Below are positions 10,644 through 19,260 of a DNA stretch of 64,000 nt, one piece after another (the first letter of the stretch is position 1; each line of letters starts with the position of its first letter). The stretch comes from Sulfitobacter pontiacus (GTDB taxonomy: Bacteria; Pseudomonadota; Alphaproteobacteria; Rhodobacterales; Rhodobacteraceae), in assembly GCF_040790665.1 (NCBI RefSeq), contig NZ_CP160849.1, positions 1,885,501-1,949,500 on the forward strand, read 5' to 3'. The notes under the pieces were generated by a model that worked only from the letters and a program-made list of their open reading frames with translations, was not told the DNA's origin and ran no database searches. Made by a program: the position numbers and the translations under genes.

Positions 10644-11414
10644 ATGAAACAGTCCAGACGCCAATTCCTGACGACCACCGCCGCCACTGCCGGGGTTGTG
10701 ACGCTACTGCCTTATGCCGCGCAAGCCGCGGCTCACGGCGGAAATATGTTCCCCATGACCGGCGGCGAGGTCAAAGTGCACCCCATCGACCACGCGTCCT
10801 TTGTGATGGAGACGCCAGCCGGCGTGATCTACTGCGATCCCGTGGGCGAGGTCGCCAACTACAGCGATTTTGCCACCCCCGATCTGATCCTGATCACCCA
10901 CGAGCACGGCGATCACTATAACGCCGAAACACTGGCCGGTGTGGTGGGCGAAAACACGCAGATCCTTACCAATCCTGCGGTCTATGACATGCTGCCCGAG
11001 GCACTGAAGGCCAAGGCGAATGCACTGGCCAATGGCGAGCAGGCGATGTTCAACGAGGTCTCGATCGAGGCGATCCCCGCCTATAACACCACCGAAGAAC
11101 GCAAGCAGTTCCACCCGCAGGGGCGTGACAACGGCTATATCGTGAACCTCAGCGATTTCCGCGTGTATATCTCGGGCGATACCGAAGCGACGCCGGAGAT
11201 GCTGGCGCTAGAGAATATCGATCTGGCGTTTGTCTGTATGAACCTGCCGTTTACCATGGACGCGACCTCGGCCGCGGCTGCGGTGTCGACGTTCAAACCC
11301 TCTTTCGTCTACCCCTACCATTACCGTGGGCGCGACGACGGCACGCAAGACCCCGCCGCCTTTGCCGCCATGGTCGGCGAGGGGATCGAAGTCAAAATGG
11401 GCGACTGGTACTAA
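10644..11414 (+). CDS. Tat-exported metallo-beta-lactamase-fold hydrolase (UlaG-like)
   Basis: 256-residue MBL-fold protein. It begins with a twin-arginine signal (SRRQFLTTTAATAG) and an Ala-rich cleavage region near residue 30, so it is exported folded, with its metals, to the periplasm. The metal site is visible as THEHGDH near residue 89, a Gly-Asp pair (SGDTEAT) near residue 176, and the late histidine in YPYHYRG near residue 224. This short arrangement resembles UlaG-like L-ascorbate-6-phosphate lactonases and other small Zn hydrolases. The substrate is unknown. The start follows a good AGGAG Shine-Dalgarno. It converges with the ABC operon to its right. Confidence 0.8.
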   Translation: MKQSRRQFLTTTAATAGVVTLLPYAAQAAAHGGNMFPMTGGEVKVHPIDHASFVMETPAGVIYCDPVGEVANYSDFATPDLILITHEHGDHYNAETLAGVVGENTQILTNPAVYDMLPEALKAKANALANGEQAMFNEVSIEAIPAYNTTEERKQFHPQGRDNGYIVNLSDFRVYISGDTEATPEMLALENIDLAFVCMNLPFTMDATSAAAAVSTFKPSFVYPYHYRGRDDGTQDPAAFAAMVGEGIEVKMGDWY

Positions 11415-11423
11415 CCCGGCGCA

Positions 11424-11443
11424 GCGGGGGGCCAGCCCCCCGC
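11424..11443. terminator. GC-rich hairpin between convergent genes
   Basis: A nine-base GC-rich inverted repeat (GCGGGGGGC with GCCCCCCGC) separated by only two bases. It sits just after the metallo-hydrolase stop and before the convergent ABC-permease stop at 11488. It has no T run, so it is either a Rho-assisted stop or part of an intergenic repeat element whose right-hand tail (11452-11470) recurs at 30057. Confidence 0.5.
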
Positions 11444-11451
11444 ACCCCCCG

Positions 11452-11470
11452 GGATTTAGACCATTTGGAA
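11452..11470. repeat. Short dispersed intergenic repeat, copy 1
   Basis: GGATTTAGACCATTTGGAA, directly after a GC-rich hairpin. A near-identical 20-base copy with one inserted G lies at 30057-30076 in another intergenic region. GC-rich hairpin plus AT-rich tail elements of this kind are common between Rhodobacterales genes. Confidence 0.45.
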
Positions 11471-11487
11471 CTGAAGGCCCCAGTGGG

Positions 11488-12642
11488 TCAGGATTTATAC
11501 GGATCAAGACTTGCGCGCAGACCATCGCCCAAAAAGTTGAACGCCAGCACCACGACGATGATCGGCAGCATGGGAATGGCGGTCCACCAGTAGATTTCGA
11601 TGCTCGCCAGATTTTGCGCGTCATTCAGCATGACGCCCCAGCTGACGGCGGGTGCGCGTAGGCCCAACCCGAGGAAGCTCAGCGCGGTTTCCCCAAGGAT
11701 CATCGCCGGGATCGACAGGGTCGCGCTGGCGATCAGATGCGACATGAAATTCGGCAAGAGGTGTTTGCGGATCACCCGTGCGGGCGACGCGCCCATCATC
11801 TCGGCCGCTTTGACGTATTCCTCTTCACGCAGGCTCAGGAATTTTGACCGTACCGCCCGCGCCAGCCCGGGCCAGTCCAGAATCCCGAGGATGATCGAGA
11901 TGATAAAGAACACCGACACGGGCCCCCAGTTCGACGGCACCGCCGCCGAAAGCGCGAGCCAGAGCGGGAGTTCGGGCAAGGACCGCAAAATCTCGATCGC
12001 GCGGTTGACCAGCCAGTCGGTCTTGCCGCCGAAGTAACCGGCCAAAGATCCAAAGAAGATCCCCAGCACAAAGCTGACCGTGATGCCGATCAACCCCACC
12101 GTCAAGGACAGCTGCGCGCCATAGAGGATGCGGCTGAACACATCGCGCCCCAACCGATCCGATCCCCAGAGAAACACCGTCGCCCCGTCAGGCGCGCAGA
12201 ACAGGTGGGTGTCGCTGGGGATGAGCGCAAAGAGGTGGTAGGTTTCACCCTTACAAAAATACTCAATCTTGCGCGGGTTGCTGGTATCGGTGTCGTATTC
12301 CCAGCGGAAATTCACCAGATCCGCAGTGCCCGTCGTCTCGTAGACAAAGGGGCCGATGAAACTGCCCTCGTGCCAAAGGTTGATGCTTTGGGGGGGCGCG
12401 TAGATGTGTTCGGCATTGCGCTCGTTTGGTGTGTAGGGCGCGATGAACCCCGCCACTGGCAGGATCAGATAGCAGAAGGCCAGAAACAGCCCGGATACCA
12501 GCGCCAGCTTGTGCCGCCGGAACTTGCGCCACATGAGCCGCGCGACAGAGGCGTCCATCTCGGCCCGCTCAGGCGCGGAAAGATCGGCGTCGTCGGTCCA
12601 GGGGGTGGTGTCGACAAAGCGGTTGTCCGGCTGGATGCTCAT
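11488..12642 (-). CDS. Oligopeptide-type ABC transporter permease (YejE/DppC-like)
   Basis: 384-residue inner-membrane permease. The N-terminus is cytoplasmic, with a first span near residues 45-70. A long external loop of about 95 residues follows, up to the conserved LGTD-type element FLWGSDRLGRDVFSRILYG near residue 155. Five more spans and the EAA loop (EYVKAAEMMGASPARVIRKH near residue 268) come after. The extended loop after the first span, with two Cys, is typical of YejE-like permeases and longer than in DppC. It forms the channel with the permease encoded just upstream and overlaps it by 4 nt. Confidence 0.9.
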   Translation of the reverse strand: MSIQPDNRFVDTTPWTDDADLSAPERAEMDASVARLMWRKFRRHKLALVSGLFLAFCYLILPVAGFIAPYTPNERNAEHIYAPPQSINLWHEGSFIGPFVYETTGTADLVNFRWEYDTDTSNPRKIEYFCKGETYHLFALIPSDTHLFCAPDGATVFLWGSDRLGRDVFSRILYGAQLSLTVGLIGITVSFVLGIFFGSLAGYFGGKTDWLVNRAIEILRSLPELPLWLALSAAVPSNWGPVSVFFIISIILGILDWPGLARAVRSKFLSLREEEYVKAAEMMGASPARVIRKHLLPNFMSHLIASATLSIPAMILGETALSFLGLGLRAPAVSWGVMLNDAQNLASIEIYWWTAIPMLPIIVVVLAFNFLGDGLRASLDPYKS

Positions 12643-13667
12643 GAGCTGCGTGCCCCGTAACGGATGCGCGGATCAAGCAGGACCAGCAGCATGTCAGAGA
12701 TCATCGTGCCGATCAGCGTCAGCAGGGCCACGAACATCAGGATGAACGCCGCGAGGAACTGGTCTTGGGACTTCAGTGCCACCAGCAGATAGGGCCCGAT
12801 GGTTTGCAGGCCCAGCACCACCGATACCAGCACAGAGCCCGAGACCATCGCAGGCAGCAGGTTCCCGATATCCGCGACAAAGGGGTTAAAGGCCACGCGC
12901 AGCGGATATTTCGACAGCAGCCGCGCGGGGCCCATACCCTTGGCCTTGGCGGTCTCCACATAGGGTTTATCAAGCTCGTCGAGCATATTCGCCCGCAACC
13001 GCTGCATCATCGCGGCGGCACCGGCGGTGCCGATCACGAAGGTCGGAACGATCAGGTGCAGCAGGACCGAGCGTACTTTCTCCCAAGACATGGGCTGGCC
13101 CTCAAGCTCGGGGGCCATAAGCCCGCCAATCGGCAGGTCAAAGTATTTATGGCCATAGTAAAACAGGATCAGGGCCAGCAGGAAGTTCGGTGTCGCGAGC
13201 CCGAGATAGCCCAGAAAGCCGGCGGTATAATCGACCCAAGTCTCGGATTTGGCGGCGGCAAGCACCCCTAGCGGCAGGGCGATAAGATAAACGAATAATA
13301 CGGCGGCGAGATTGACCAGCACCGTCATCCATAGCGCATCGCCGACGATTTCGCCCACGGGGCGGTCAAACTCGAACGACCAGCCGAAATTGCCTTGGAT
13401 CAAGCCGGCAAACCCCTGCGGCCCCGGCACCATGCCGACCCAGATCAGGTATTGCTTCCAGATCGGTTCATCCAGCGCGTATTCGTGGCGCAGAAACTCG
13501 GCCTTGGCGACGCCTTCGGCCTGACCCGTGGCGCGCAACTCGGCGATCTGGTTCGACAGATAGTCGCCGGGGGGCAGGTTGATGATGACGAAGACCAGAA
13601 GCGAGACCACCCAGAGGGTCAGCAGCATGGTGATGAAACGCCACACGGCGTATCGGAGGAAGATCAT
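12639..13667 (-). CDS. Oligopeptide-type ABC transporter permease (YejB/DppB-like)
   Basis: 342-residue permease with six predicted spans. The N-terminal DppB signature is present (FLRYAVWRF, then VFVIINLPPGDYL near residue 30). The EAA loop reads KPYVETAKAKGMGPARLLSKY near residue 240, and contacts the ATPase. The last spans end near residue 335. The gene starts at an ATGA overlap with the binding-protein gene. Order of transcription is ATPase, binding protein, permease B, permease C, which is unusual in placing the ATPase first. Substrate is probably a peptide or similar amide-linked compound. Confidence 0.9.
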   Translation of the reverse strand: MIFLRYAVWRFITMLLTLWVVSLLVFVIINLPPGDYLSNQIAELRATGQAEGVAKAEFLRHEYALDEPIWKQYLIWVGMVPGPQGFAGLIQGNFGWSFEFDRPVGEIVGDALWMTVLVNLAAVLFVYLIALPLGVLAAAKSETWVDYTAGFLGYLGLATPNFLLALILFYYGHKYFDLPIGGLMAPELEGQPMSWEKVRSVLLHLIVPTFVIGTAGAAAMMQRLRANMLDELDKPYVETAKAKGMGPARLLSKYPLRVAFNPFVADIGNLLPAMVSGSVLVSVVLGLQTIGPYLLVALKSQDQFLAAFILMFVALLTLIGTMISDMLLVLLDPRIRYGARSS

Positions 13668-15589
13668 CGGCTTACCTGCACATGGGGGTTTTGGAAGTAG
13701 AATTCGTCGATGCGGTGAATGCCGAAATGCGCGCCGGGATCAAAGGCCCAGATTCCATGCTCCGGTACATTCATCAGATCGTTTGAGACGACGACGGGTT
13801 GCGGGGCCTCGGCCAGCACGCCGATGGCGAATTGCTGTTCGGCGTGGATGGCGAGCATCCGCTTCCAGATGTCTTCGCGCACCTGTGGGTCGTCGGTGTG
13901 GTTCCAGTCATTCGCCAGCAGCATCAGCCGTTTCGCGGGCTGCATATCGGGGGGCGACCCGGCCTGTCCGACTGTTTGGTAGTATTGTCCCCACATCGGC
14001 CAGGCAAAGAATTCCTGATTGGTGGGCGCCAGATAGGAAGGAGAGGTCGACGGCCCCGGAAGCCCGTTGTCCCAGCCGAACCAGACCGAGGCCATGGTCC
14101 GCCCCGCATAGATCCGGTTGCGCAGGATATCGCGGTCCAGCGGGCGCATGATCAGGCGGATGCCCAGATCACGCCATGTGTCCGCGATGATCGCCAGCGC
14201 GTTTTCTTCCTCGCTGCGTTCGCCAGCGGTTTCGATCACGAATTCCATCGGGCGGCCATCGGGAAGCTTGCGGAGCCCTGCGGGGGTGCGGTCTGTCAGA
14301 CCCATATCATCCAGCAGCGCGTTGGCGTGGGCGAGGTTCATCATGGACCACGCATGTGTGTTGTCGTCGTTGTAAAGCGCGCTTTGCGACAGGGCGGACA
14401 TGCCGCCTTCGCTGGCGAGGCCGAAATAGAGCGCGCGGTTGATCATGCGTCGATCGATGCCGAGGCTCAGGGCGCGGCGAAAACGCACGTCGCGCATGAC
14501 CTCGCGCCACACGGGGTCGGCGAAGTTCAGGTTGGGATAGATGGCGATCTGGCTGGCGGCGCCGTTGGCCCAAAGCAGGGTGCGGTATTTTCCGCCGTCC
14601 GCCTCGCCTTTCTTGAGGATCGCGACATCTGGGAAATCGAGCCCGCGCGCCTGCAGGTCGACCTCGCCAGCGTTGGCCTTGGCCGCGATCAGCCCACCGC
14701 CGACCACGGTCATCTGTACCACATCGATATAGGGCAGCTGCACGCCCCGGCTGTCGATACGGTGGAAATAGGGGTTACGCACAAAGAGCTTGCGCGAGCT
14801 GTCCTTGTCCGAGGTGTTGATCCACGGCTGCAGGGTCGGCAGCGCGGGGTTGTCGAACTTGTACATATTGTCGCGCTTGTTGTGCAGCGCGGCCCAGCTT
14901 TTGACCCGCGCGGCTTTGACCTTTTCGACCAGCGCATCGGGATCGGCGAACTTCTTATGGAACTGCGACAGGTAGTGGGCGGGGCGATAGATGAACGGTG
15001 GGCTTGCTTGCGCCAACAGCGGCAGAAAATTCGGATTGGGGATCTGCCATTCGAAGACGACCGTATGTTCATCGGGGAAGGTGACCTTTCCCATGCGGTT
15101 GTCCACGATCATGAAGTCCGGCGGCCCGCTGGGGGTGATGTCCGGGTCGTTGGCAACATTTTCCCACCAATAGCGGAAGTCATCCGAGGTAAAGGGCATG
15201 CCGTCCGACCAGCGGTGACCGGGGCGCAGGTGAAGCGTGAATTTGCGCCCTTCTTCCACGTCCACCGCCGCGAGGATATCGGGGGCAAGCGTGTAGTCAG
15301 GCTGATACCCCACCAGCCGCGCATAGCCGTAAACCACCATTTGCCGCACGTCCTTGGTGCGCGAGATCAACGTGCGTAGCGTCCCGCCCTGACGCCCGAA
15401 GCTGCGGCCCTTGGCTTCGAGATCGACGATCAGCGGCTCTGACGGGATGCGGTCCTGCACGTGGGGCAGGCTGCCGGCGTTGACCTCTTGTGCCCAAAAG
15501 CTGCTTTCTTGCAGCACGGGGCCGTCGCTATGCGCGGCAAGGGGCGCAAAGGCGAGGGTCGCGGCGAGGGCAAGGAAGAACTTACGCAT
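13664..15589 (-). CDS. ABC transporter substrate-binding protein, extracellular family 5 (YejA-like)
   Basis: 641-residue periplasmic solute-binding protein. The ATG at 15589 is chosen because it opens a clear Sec signal peptide (MRKFFLALAATLAFAPLAAHS) and overlaps the ATPase stop by 8 nt; a longer reading from 15706 would lack a signal. The family-5 core is visible: FTLHLRPGHRWSDGMPFTSDD near residue 130 and RFRRALSLGIDRRMINRALY near residue 362. The size, larger than DppA, resembles YejA-like proteins that bind longer peptides or peptide-nucleotide conjugates. The ligand is not predictable. Confidence 0.9.
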   Translation of the reverse strand: MRKFFLALAATLAFAPLAAHSDGPVLQESSFWAQEVNAGSLPHVQDRIPSEPLIVDLEAKGRSFGRQGGTLRTLISRTKDVRQMVVYGYARLVGYQPDYTLAPDILAAVDVEEGRKFTLHLRPGHRWSDGMPFTSDDFRYWWENVANDPDITPSGPPDFMIVDNRMGKVTFPDEHTVVFEWQIPNPNFLPLLAQASPPFIYRPAHYLSQFHKKFADPDALVEKVKAARVKSWAALHNKRDNMYKFDNPALPTLQPWINTSDKDSSRKLFVRNPYFHRIDSRGVQLPYIDVVQMTVVGGGLIAAKANAGEVDLQARGLDFPDVAILKKGEADGGKYRTLLWANGAASQIAIYPNLNFADPVWREVMRDVRFRRALSLGIDRRMINRALYFGLASEGGMSALSQSALYNDDNTHAWSMMNLAHANALLDDMGLTDRTPAGLRKLPDGRPMEFVIETAGERSEEENALAIIADTWRDLGIRLIMRPLDRDILRNRIYAGRTMASVWFGWDNGLPGPSTSPSYLAPTNQEFFAWPMWGQYYQTVGQAGSPPDMQPAKRLMLLANDWNHTDDPQVREDIWKRMLAIHAEQQFAIGVLAEAPQPVVVSNDLMNVPEHGIWAFDPGAHFGIHRIDEFYFQNPHVQVSR

Positions 15590-17363
15590 GACAACGTACC
15601 TTATGGCCGGGCTCAAGCTCGCGCAGGGCGGGGGCGTGATGGCCTTCAAAGCGGAACTGTTCGGGCCAGAGCATAGGAGAGCCCGCGCCCTTGGCGACCA
15701 GATCAAGATCGATGGGCCGGCTGATGTCGGGTTCGGGCTGTGCCGCGATCAAGGCGCGGGTGTAGGGGTGTTGCGGATTGTAGAACAACGTGTCGGGCGG
15801 GGCCTGTTCGACGATCACGCCAGCGCGCATGACCGCGACCTCGTCCGCGATGCGGGCAACGACCGCCAGATCGTGGCTAATGAACAGATAGCTCAGGTTG
15901 GCGCGGTCGCGGATGTCTTCGAGCAGGGTTAGAATTTGCTCTTGGACCGAGACATCCAGCGCCGAGGTGGGTTCGTCGCAGATCAGCAGCTTCGGGTCGA
16001 GCGTCAGCGCGCGGGCAATGGACAGCCGTTGGCGCTGGCCGCCTGAAAACGCATGCGGGAAACGGCCAAGCATATCAGGGTTCAATCCGACCCACCGCAG
16101 CATTTCGGCTGCCTTTTCACGGCGGTCGCGGGCGGTGCCGATGTTGTGCACCTCCATCGGTTCGGTCAGGGCTTGCTGCACGCGCATCCGCGGGCTGAGC
16201 GAGGAATACGGGTCCTGAAACACCATCTGCGCTTGCCGTTGAAATGCGGTGCGTTCACTGGGCGACAGATCATGCACGGCCAGCGGTGCGGCGGCGGGGT
16301 CGGGGCGAAACAGCACTTTGCCGCCGGCATCGGGACGTTCGGCCCCCATGGCGATACGGGCGCAGGTGGTCTTGCCCGATCCGCTTTCGCCGACAATCGC
16401 CAGTGTCTTGCCACGGGGCAGGTGCAGGTCAACGTGCTGGCAGGCGGATACGGACACCGGCTTGCGCCAGCCGCCTGCCCGCATGGTGTAGGTCTTTGAC
16501 ACGTCGCGCAGATCAAGGATCACATCGTCTGCGGGCTTCGTGGATGCGGGGGCAGGGGCGGCCACGGCGGGGATCATCGGGGCGGCAGCGAAAAGCTTGG
16601 CGGTGTAGGGGTGGGCAGGGCTGCCCAACACCTCTTGCGCATCGCCCCGTTCCATCACGCGGCCCTTGTTCATCACCACGACACGCTGCGCCATATTCGC
16701 CACGACGCCCAGATCATGGGTCACAAGGATTACGCCCATACCGGTTTCTGCCTGCAACGACCGGATCAGCCCGAGCACCTGCGCCTGTGTCGTCACATCC
16801 AAGGCGGTCGTCGGTTCGTCCGCGATCAACAGCTCGGGCTTGGCGACCATAGCCATGGCGATCATCGCGCGTTGGCGCATCCCGCCGGACATCTCGAACG
16901 GATAGCTTTTCCAGGCGCGCATTGGATCGACAAAGCCGACCTTCTCAAACTGTTCGAGCACGGCACGCTTGGCCGCCCTTCGTCCCATATTGCGGTGCAA
17001 GCGCAGCACTTCGGCGACCTGATCCCCAAGCCGGTGCAGCGGCGACAACGACCGCATGGGCTCTTGAAAGATCATCGAGATGCGATCCCCCCGAATGGCG
17101 CGCATCTTTTTCTCGGACAGGGCCAGCAGGTTGACGGCACCCTCGGCGCCGTTGAACCGGATCGATCCGCCGCGCATCTGTGCCGCATCGGGCAACAGGC
17201 GCAAAACCGACCGGCAGGACAGCGTTTTGCCGGACCCGCTTTCGCCCACCAGCGCGAGGGTCTCACCCGCGTTCAACGCAAAGCTGACGCCGTCCACGAC
17301 CGACGGGCCGTTGCCGAAACCGATCGACAGATCATTTACTTCAAGAAGGGGGGCCATTGTCAT
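15582..17363 (-). CDS. ABC transporter ATP-binding protein, DppD-DppF-type fusion
   Basis: 593-residue protein with two complete nucleotide-binding domains in one chain. The first has Walker A GESGSGKTLSC near residue 43 and signature SGGMRQRAMIA. The second has Walker A GESGSGKTTCAR near residue 325 and signature SGGQRQRLSIAR. Each half has an oligopeptide-ATPase C-terminal tail (HPYTAKLF, HPYTRALI). Such fusions (YejF-like) energise the two adjacent permeases. ATG codons at 17363 and 17357 are both possible starts; the longer reading from 17444 adds residues unlike the family. It is the first gene of the operon. Confidence 0.9.
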   Translation of the reverse strand: MTMAPLLEVNDLSIGFGNGPSVVDGVSFALNAGETLALVGESGSGKTLSCRSVLRLLPDAAQMRGGSIRFNGAEGAVNLLALSEKKMRAIRGDRISMIFQEPMRSLSPLHRLGDQVAEVLRLHRNMGRRAAKRAVLEQFEKVGFVDPMRAWKSYPFEMSGGMRQRAMIAMAMVAKPELLIADEPTTALDVTTQAQVLGLIRSLQAETGMGVILVTHDLGVVANMAQRVVVMNKGRVMERGDAQEVLGSPAHPYTAKLFAAAPMIPAVAAPAPASTKPADDVILDLRDVSKTYTMRAGGWRKPVSVSACQHVDLHLPRGKTLAIVGESGSGKTTCARIAMGAERPDAGGKVLFRPDPAAAPLAVHDLSPSERTAFQRQAQMVFQDPYSSLSPRMRVQQALTEPMEVHNIGTARDRREKAAEMLRWVGLNPDMLGRFPHAFSGGQRQRLSIARALTLDPKLLICDEPTSALDVSVQEQILTLLEDIRDRANLSYLFISHDLAVVARIADEVAVMRAGVIVEQAPPDTLFYNPQHPYTRALIAAQPEPDISRPIDLDLVAKGAGSPMLWPEQFRFEGHHAPALRELEPGHKVRCHA

Positions 17364-17517
17364 CCCAAGCGGGTCAGAGCGATCATTACCTATCGAGTGA
17401 AGCCGATAAACACCCAAGCGTCTAGGGGGCAGCGCAAAAACCAAGCGTCAGCGGTACACAAAGGGGGGCGGCGTCCCCATGTTGCATCAGTACGACCCAA
17501 CCCGAAGGAGAACCGTG

Positions 17518-18012
17518 ATGAGCCGCCTGGACATTTTTATCGACCGTATGGTGTCACAGCGTGCGTGTCTCGACCATGCCGCCGCGTTGACGCAGACAAT
17601 GACGGGGCCGGTGTTCGAGCTGGGATTGGGCAATGGCCGTACCTTTCACCACATCCGTGAAACGATGCCCGACCGCGATATCTTTGTGTTTGAGCGCGCG
17701 GTTGCATCGAATCCCGATAGCACGCCCGAGGACCATCAACTGATCCTGGGCGATGTGCACGAAACCCTGCCTGCCGCGCGGGCGCGCTTTGGCGCGAATG
17801 CGGCGCTGATTCACGCGGATCTTGGCGGGCATAACCTTGCAAAAAACGATGCTTTCGCGCGTGAAATCTCGCCTTTGATCGAACCGTTATTGGCCGTCGG
17901 GGGCATCATGGTGTCCAGTGACCGGATGTATTTCGACAATTTGATCGAAATCCCCTTACCACCTGAAGCTGTGGAGGGGCGCTGCTTCATGTACCGCCGC
18001 GAGAAGTCGTGA
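17518..18012 (+). CDS. Small class I SAM-dependent methyltransferase
   Basis: 164-residue protein. The SAM-binding motif I (FELGLGNGRTFHHI) lies near residue 37, an acidic strand-2 end (FVFERA) near residue 60, and an Asp-containing motif (ILGDVHETLP) near residue 82. It matches the compact S-adenosylmethionine methyltransferase family (Methyltransf_17-like). The ATG at 17518 follows a good GAAGGAGAA ribosome-binding site, so it is preferred over the in-frame start 39 bases earlier. The gene stands alone, divergent from the ABC operon, and ends in its own terminator. The substrate is unknown. Confidence 0.75.
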   Translation: MSRLDIFIDRMVSQRACLDHAAALTQTMTGPVFELGLGNGRTFHHIRETMPDRDIFVFERAVASNPDSTPEDHQLILGDVHETLPAARARFGANAALIHADLGGHNLAKNDAFAREISPLIEPLLAVGGIMVSSDRMYFDNLIEIPLPPEAVEGRCFMYRREKS

Positions 18013-18051
18013 TCTGAATTAAGTTTTTGATAAGTATTGGTTAAATGGTGA

Positions 18052-18080
18052 GCGGCGTCGGTATTCCGGCGCCGCTTTAA
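18052..18080 (+). terminator. Terminator of the methyltransferase gene
   Basis: A ten-base stem GCGGCGTCGG with CCGGCGCCGC (one T-G wobble) and a TATT loop, followed by TTTAAGTTT. It separates the methyltransferase from the TRAP operon. Confidence 0.7.
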
Positions 18081-18087
18081 GTTTCGC

Positions 18088-18145
18088 TTGCACGTTCCAT
18101 ATCCCCTCCCTAGTGTGCGCCCGAGACATAGTGAAACGATGTTTC
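18088..18145 (+). promoter_or_regulatory. Candidate promoter and IclR-type operator of the TRAP/beta-oxidation operon
   Basis: TTGCAC (18088-18093) and TAGTGT (18111-18116) are 17 bases apart and could be the promoter. Downstream, GAAAC-GAT-GTTTC (18133-18145) is a perfect inverted repeat. It closely resembles the GAAAC-N3-GTTTC core bound by KdgR-type IclR regulators. Its position between the promoter and the start at 18178 fits repression by the IclR protein encoded inside this operon (21131-21907). Confidence 0.5.
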
Positions 18146-18177
18146 GCATGGTAAAACAATTCTTGGGAGGGAATTAC

Positions 18178-19233
18178 ATGTCCTTTTTGAAAAACCTATC
18201 TTTCGCTGCTGCAATGACTGTGGCTGCTTCCGTTGCCGGTGCTGAAACCGTGCTGATCCACGGCGAAGCAGGCCCGAATCGTGGTGCCCGTGCCGACGCG
18301 TTGCAGTGGTTCGCCGATCAGGTTGCAGAGCGGTCGGAAAACGATCTGCGCCTCGACATCCAGTGGGGCGGCGCGCTGTTCAAGGCGAATGCGGCTGTAC
18401 AGTCCATCGGTGACGGTGTGGCGGATATGGGGTCGGTGATCGCGGTGTATTACCCGCAGGAAATGGCCGCCTATGGCATCGCCGATCTGCCCGTAAACAA
18501 CCCAGACGCCTGGGTAGGTATGCGCGCCACGGACGAGCTGATGCGGTCGAACCCCGCGATTGCGGAAAACTTGGCTGAAAAGAACCTCGTGTACATCGGC
18601 ACATGGACCACCAGCCAGGTGAACATCGGCTGTAAGGGTGATGCGATCCGTTCGGTTGCCGATATCGCGGGCAAGAAAGTACGCGGCACAGGGGCCTATG
18701 GTAAGGTCTTTGGTGACGAAGGCGCGAACATGGTCAACATGTCGATCTATGACGCGTACCAAGGGCTCGACACCGGTCTGATCGACTGTAGCCAAGGGTA
18801 TTCCTACGCTGTTGCCGCGCTGAAGCAGGCCGAAGTCATGGACAACTACACCCTCCTGAACTGGGGCCAGGTTGGCGGCGTCGGCATCTTCATGAACAAA
18901 GATATGTTCGATGCGCTGTCCGAAGATCAGCAAGGCGTGCTGTTGGAAACCGGTGCTGACCTGTCCGATGAATTCGGCCGCATGATCACAACCGCGAACG
19001 ACAACGCCATTGCCGCGATGAAAGAGCAAGGCGTCGAAGTGCTGGAACTGCCCGCAGAAGAGCGCGCCAAGCTGGTCGAAGGCGGCGAGAAGTATCTGGC
19101 CGAGTGGGTCGAGACAGCCAACCGCACCGGTCTGCCGGGCGAGCAACTGCTGGAAGACTACAAGGCGCTGATCGCCAAATACACGCAAGAGCGCGACGAG
19201 AACGGTTACCCTTGGGCAGCTGACAACAACTAA
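18178..19233 (+). CDS. dctP: TRAP transporter solute-binding subunit, DctP family
   Basis: 351-residue periplasmic binding protein for a TRAP carboxylate transporter. The ATG at 18178 is preceded by a strong GGGAGGG site and opens a Sec signal peptide (to about residue 23, VAGAET). The DctP-type core follows. KKVRGTGAYGKVFGDEG near residue 165 includes the Arg that usually pairs with the substrate carboxylate in this family, and IDCSQGYSYAVAALK near residue 201 is also visible. The small and large membrane subunits follow directly. Together with the downstream CoA ligase, an organic acid is the expected ligand. Confidence 0.9.
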   Translation: MSFLKNLSFAAAMTVAASVAGAETVLIHGEAGPNRGARADALQWFADQVAERSENDLRLDIQWGGALFKANAAVQSIGDGVADMGSVIAVYYPQEMAAYGIADLPVNNPDAWVGMRATDELMRSNPAIAENLAEKNLVYIGTWTTSQVNIGCKGDAIRSVADIAGKKVRGTGAYGKVFGDEGANMVNMSIYDAYQGLDTGLIDCSQGYSYAVAALKQAEVMDNYTLLNWGQVGGVGIFMNKDMFDALSEDQQGVLLETGADLSDEFGRMITTANDNAIAAMKEQGVEVLELPAEERAKLVEGGEKYLAEWVETANRTGLPGEQLLEDYKALIAKYTQERDENGYPWAADNN

Positions 19234-19260
19234 ACACAAGCTTTGGGAGGAGCAGGGACC

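Noticed and set aside
9110-10687. A 525-codon minus-strand frame opposite the MscS gene
   Set aside because: It is antisense to conserved MscS pore residues and rich in His/Gln/Arg, a typical shadow frame.
13799-15379. A 526-codon plus-strand frame across the ABC binding-protein gene
   Set aside because: It is antisense to a protein with a signal peptide and family-5 motifs, has no ribosome-binding site and no recognisable domain.
18133-18145. Reading the KdgR-like box as evidence for pectin or uronate metabolism
   Set aside because: The core is common to several IclR regulators, and the downstream genes are beta-oxidation enzymes, not sugar-acid enzymes.
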